Shown piece by piece: positions 61,179 through 64,000 of a DNA stretch of 64,000 nt. The notes beneath the pieces were generated by a model. It was not told the DNA's origin and did no database searches. It saw nothing but the letters and a program-made list of their open reading frames with translations. Numbering within the stretch: position 1 is the stretch's first letter; each line of letters begins with the position of its first letter. The translations under genes and the position numbers were made by a program. The stretch lies in assembly GCA_035235625.1 (NCBI GenBank), contig CP141140.1, positions 25,254,685-25,318,684 on the forward strand, read 5' to 3'. The DNA comes from Saururus chinensis. Its lineage: Eukaryota; Streptophyta; Magnoliopsida; Piperales; Saururaceae.

Positions 61179-63240
61179 ATGGACCATGCAGAGCCTTGTT
61201 ACGGGCCAGGCCCGAGTGACGCTTCTTTACTCGTACAACAGGAGTCACATAGGTCTGCTGCTATTTGGAGAGATGTATGATAACTTTTTTAAAATTTGTT
61301 TCATTTTTTTGGATGATATAGTACGCTATGTTATAATTTTAAAATTTATTATAGGACCCCGGGTGCCTTGAGTGTACCGAACATTTTAAATATCTCTGCC
61401 ATTGGCCCATAGATGAGCATATTTTACCCGAGCGAGCAGGATTTGGCCATTTCATTCATCTACAGTATGTCTGTCTCGATCGACCTTTATTGACAGCTCT
61501 CGTTGAGAAATGGAGGGAGACACAGATGTTTCATTTGTCATATGGAGAGATGTCCATCATGGATGTGGTAGTTCTATTAAGACTTTGCATCGATGGACAT
61601 CTTGTGACGGGCACGACAAGAGGATCTCATGTGGATATATTAGTTAGACTTCTGATGCGTGGTAGCCGAGTGAGCCTACGATGGCTCTTATAGGAGTTTC
61701 GAGAGCTCCTAGCCGATGCTACGGAGATAGTTATCGAGCAGCATGCATGAGCCTATCTATTACATTTACTTGGAGCCACGTACATGTGTCATATCTCTCC
61801 CTCCTTGTGGACTTTGATATGGCGGGTACTTATTCATGGGGCAGTGCTACTCTTGTATTTTTATACCGAAAGTTAGGGAAAATATGCCAGGCCATGACCT
61901 CGGGGATCGCGGGCTGTCTGACCCTTCTTCAGGTATTTTGGTCACATATAATTCTTTAATTTTAATATTTGTTATTATATTTTCTGACATAGTTATGGTC
62001 GTTGGAGCACTTACACGTCGGACGACCAAGTGCTGAGATGGGTCGCTTAGTCGAGGGTGCTCCATTAGGGGCGAGGTAGGCTGTATTTATGTTTAACACT
62101 AACTTTTTTTAGCAACACTTTATGTACATATATGCTGAACTTATTTTTTAAATTTAACTCCTTAAGGTGGAATGTTTAGAAAAAGAGAACCGAAAATCCA
62201 CAAGGAGTCCTCTGATTGTACTGAGCGGCCATACCAGGTAATTTTATTACCGTGTTGAACTTTTTATGTAATGATTTTAAAAAATTTTGTCGTTATTGTA
62301 TGACAACCATACTCAGAGGACGTATTGGCTACGTTATGCACTGACGGTCGAGAGGTGTGTCTATCTTGAACTCCGCTGATATGTTACGAGATTATAGAGA
62401 TGTATGTTACGAGATCGTGTAATGCTCCAGTTTAACCTCGAGCAAGGGGTCCCACCTTATACCATCGAGTTTGTCCATCGCATCACTCGACAGGGCCGCC
62501 ATATTACCGACTGGACTTTACATCATGCGTCATATATCGCTTGATGGGAGGATAGGAGAGCCACTGTTATCAGAAGGGAGATGACTACCACATTGCGAGA
62601 TGTTCGTAGTGCTGATATGCACTATATTTACTAATTACATCACGATATATTTTACGACACGATGATGTAGAGGAGATGACATCAGCCTAGGGGGAGCGTC
62701 TGAGGTGGCTATGGTAAGTACAACTTAGTTTAATTAAGGCATATATTATTTTCTTATTTCTTATTAATTATTTATCTAATATTTAATTAATTTTTTTATA
62801 GCTTCATTTTAGTTCGACGTACGCATGCACATTTGACTGACGCACTTAACACCTGTTACTTCGCGCGAGGACTTTTCAGCATTATGTCAGTCGATGCTTA
62901 GAGAGCATGATAATGTCCTTTGTAGCTTGCCACTGCTTCAGTCGGTGATTACAAATGTTCAGAGATTATCCTGTCAACAAGGGTGATGCACTCTTCATTC
63001 CCTGATATTCCATCTTCATCAGCAGCGTATAGCTCTCCTCCAGGTTCATCATTTTCGGTCACTGCACATATAGCTCAGCCAGATCCAATTTTATAGTATA
63101 GACGACATCGCCAGCTCGTGTTGTACCATCTATTACTTATGCGGAGCCGGGAGCTAGAGCTGGAGCCGGACCCTGAGCTAGAGCTAGAACTAGATGCAGA
63201 TCATGAGGAGCTCGTATAGCACTGTTGAGGACGAGGTCGA
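61179..63240 (+). pseudogene. Plant mobile domain (PMD) protein, right copy, broken
   Basis: ATG 61179 opens MDHAEPCYGPGPSDASLLVQ, then QESHRSAAIWRD. Introns are visible: donor after 61275, acceptor before 61354, donor after about 61931, acceptor before 61993. The PMD core reads CHWPIDEHILPERAGFGHFI, LDRPLLTALVEKWRETQMFH, MDVVVLLRLCIDGHLVTG and GSRVSLRWLL. A TAG follows at about 61690, then EFRELLADATEIVIEQHA and WSLEHLHVGRPSAEM (inferred across the last intron). PMD proteins include host MAIN/MAIL factors needed for genome stability and silencing, and many transposon-borne copies. Position after a MULE transposase on the same strand marks this as the transposon form. Stops make it non-functional. 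Confidence 0.85.
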
Positions 63241-63714
63241 GGACATCGGAGATTATGACATTACCTTTTTATATATTTATTTTAAACTAAACATTTTTTC
63301 GACTTGTTATATATTTGTTATGCATGGGGGTGGAATGAATGCAATTGTGTATGTATTGTGTATGTTTTGAATGAATGAACAGGGATAGGTGATAAAGTTA
63401 CTTTCAAAAAGTTTATTAAACAAAATTTAATTCAAAATTAGCATTTTTACCAACCGGATGCCGAAATGGGATGAATGTAGAAATTTCATTGTTCAGAAGG
63501 ACGAAATCAAACTGATTTCGTTGTTCAAAACGACAAAATCGGGTCAAGTGGTCTTAAACTGATTTTTTTGTTTAGAAGGATGAAATCAGCTTAAAACCAA
63601 TTTTGTCCTTCTAAATGACAAAATCAACTTAAATTTTTTAGAAAAAAGCCATGCAGCCGTCAGCCAAGTAGCTACGGTTTATAATATAATTATTATTTAT
63701 ATAATTTTCCCTTT

Positions 63715-63960
63715 TTTATATTAGCGACGATTTATAAAGCATCGATGTTAATACTACTATTAGAGATGTTTTTATTTAAGTGTCGCTAATACTTTATTAC
63801 TAGCTACATTTTATAAAGCATCATAAAAAAATTATATTAGCAATGCAAAAAAAGCGTCACTAAAATAGCATATCATTAGTGGCGCTTTTCCATATGCGTC
63901 ACTAATGAGCAATAGTGACAACGATGCTTTTTAGGCGTCGCTAATAGTCACTTGATGAAG
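63715..63960. repeat. Subterminal gcgtcgctaat repeats of the right arm
   Basis: Alternating ttagcgacgatttataaagc and aagtgtcgctaatac-type motifs in both orientations, equivalent to those at 49485-49880 and 55790-55930. Confidence 0.75.
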
Positions 63961-64000
63961 AAGGAAATAGGGCCATCTTGCTAAAAGAAGGATGCATCTT

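Larger units (their letters stand above)
59430..64000 (+). mobile_element. Right arm of the MULE-PMD inverted duplication (runs off window)
   Basis: Mirror copy of the left arm. It includes the hairpin block at 63440-63620 and agccatgcag/gccgtcagccaagtagct (63646 on), which matches the left arm at 55975. The outer terminus lies beyond 64000. Confidence 0.8.

Overview
This is a piece of a flowering-plant nuclear chromosome. The evidence is spliced genes with GT-AG introns, plant-type Ty3/gypsy and Ty1/copia retrotransposons, hAT, MULE and Stowaway-like DNA transposons, and a plant mobile domain. I cannot place the species. There is no prokaryotic gene organisation and I saw no tRNA, rRNA or CRISPR array.

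Layout. (a) 1-16.3 kb is a nest of dead transposons. It holds the end of a very long LTR (1-4461), an antisense LTR fragment (4462-5765), and one gypsy element (5.8-16.3 kb) split by a hAT transposon and by a solo LTR. The 8-bp target duplications show that a later inversion cut through both the gypsy and the hAT. (b) 16.8-36.5 kb holds the two apparently intact host genes. One encodes a DP-type E2F dimerisation partner (nine coding exons, 357 aa). The other is an Agenet/DUF724 gene (three exons, 448 aa) with a probable GC-AG intron. MITEs sit in and around them, and a frameshifted exon of a YKT6-like SNARE lies upstream of the DP start codon. (c) 36.5-40.1 kb is intergenic, with MITEs, an inverted repeat pair and a weak F-box/DUF295-like fragment. 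(d) 40.1-46.1 kb is a copia element with both LTRs recognisable and a heavily mutated gag-pol. (e) 46.1-49.3 kb is a second copia fragment on the minus strand, split by another solo LTR with perfect 5-bp duplications. (f) 49.5-64.0 kb is a DNA-transposon complex. It has a CACTA-like terminus, subterminal inverted repeats, a five-unit GA-rich array (interrupted by an inverted-repeat element that contains a third solo LTR), and a head-to-head inverted duplication of a unit encoding a MULE transposase followed by a plant mobile domain protein.

Function. Only the DP and Agenet/DUF724 genes look capable of making full proteins. DP proteins pair with E2F to control cell-cycle genes. Agenet/DUF724 proteins are thought to be chromatin- or RNA-related. 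Nothing in the sequence links the two beyond being neighbours on the same strand.

The most informative signals are the reconstructable inversion in (a), the MULE-PMD palindrome in (f), and three solo LTRs of one related family whose flanking duplications let the interrupted reading frames be followed on both sides.
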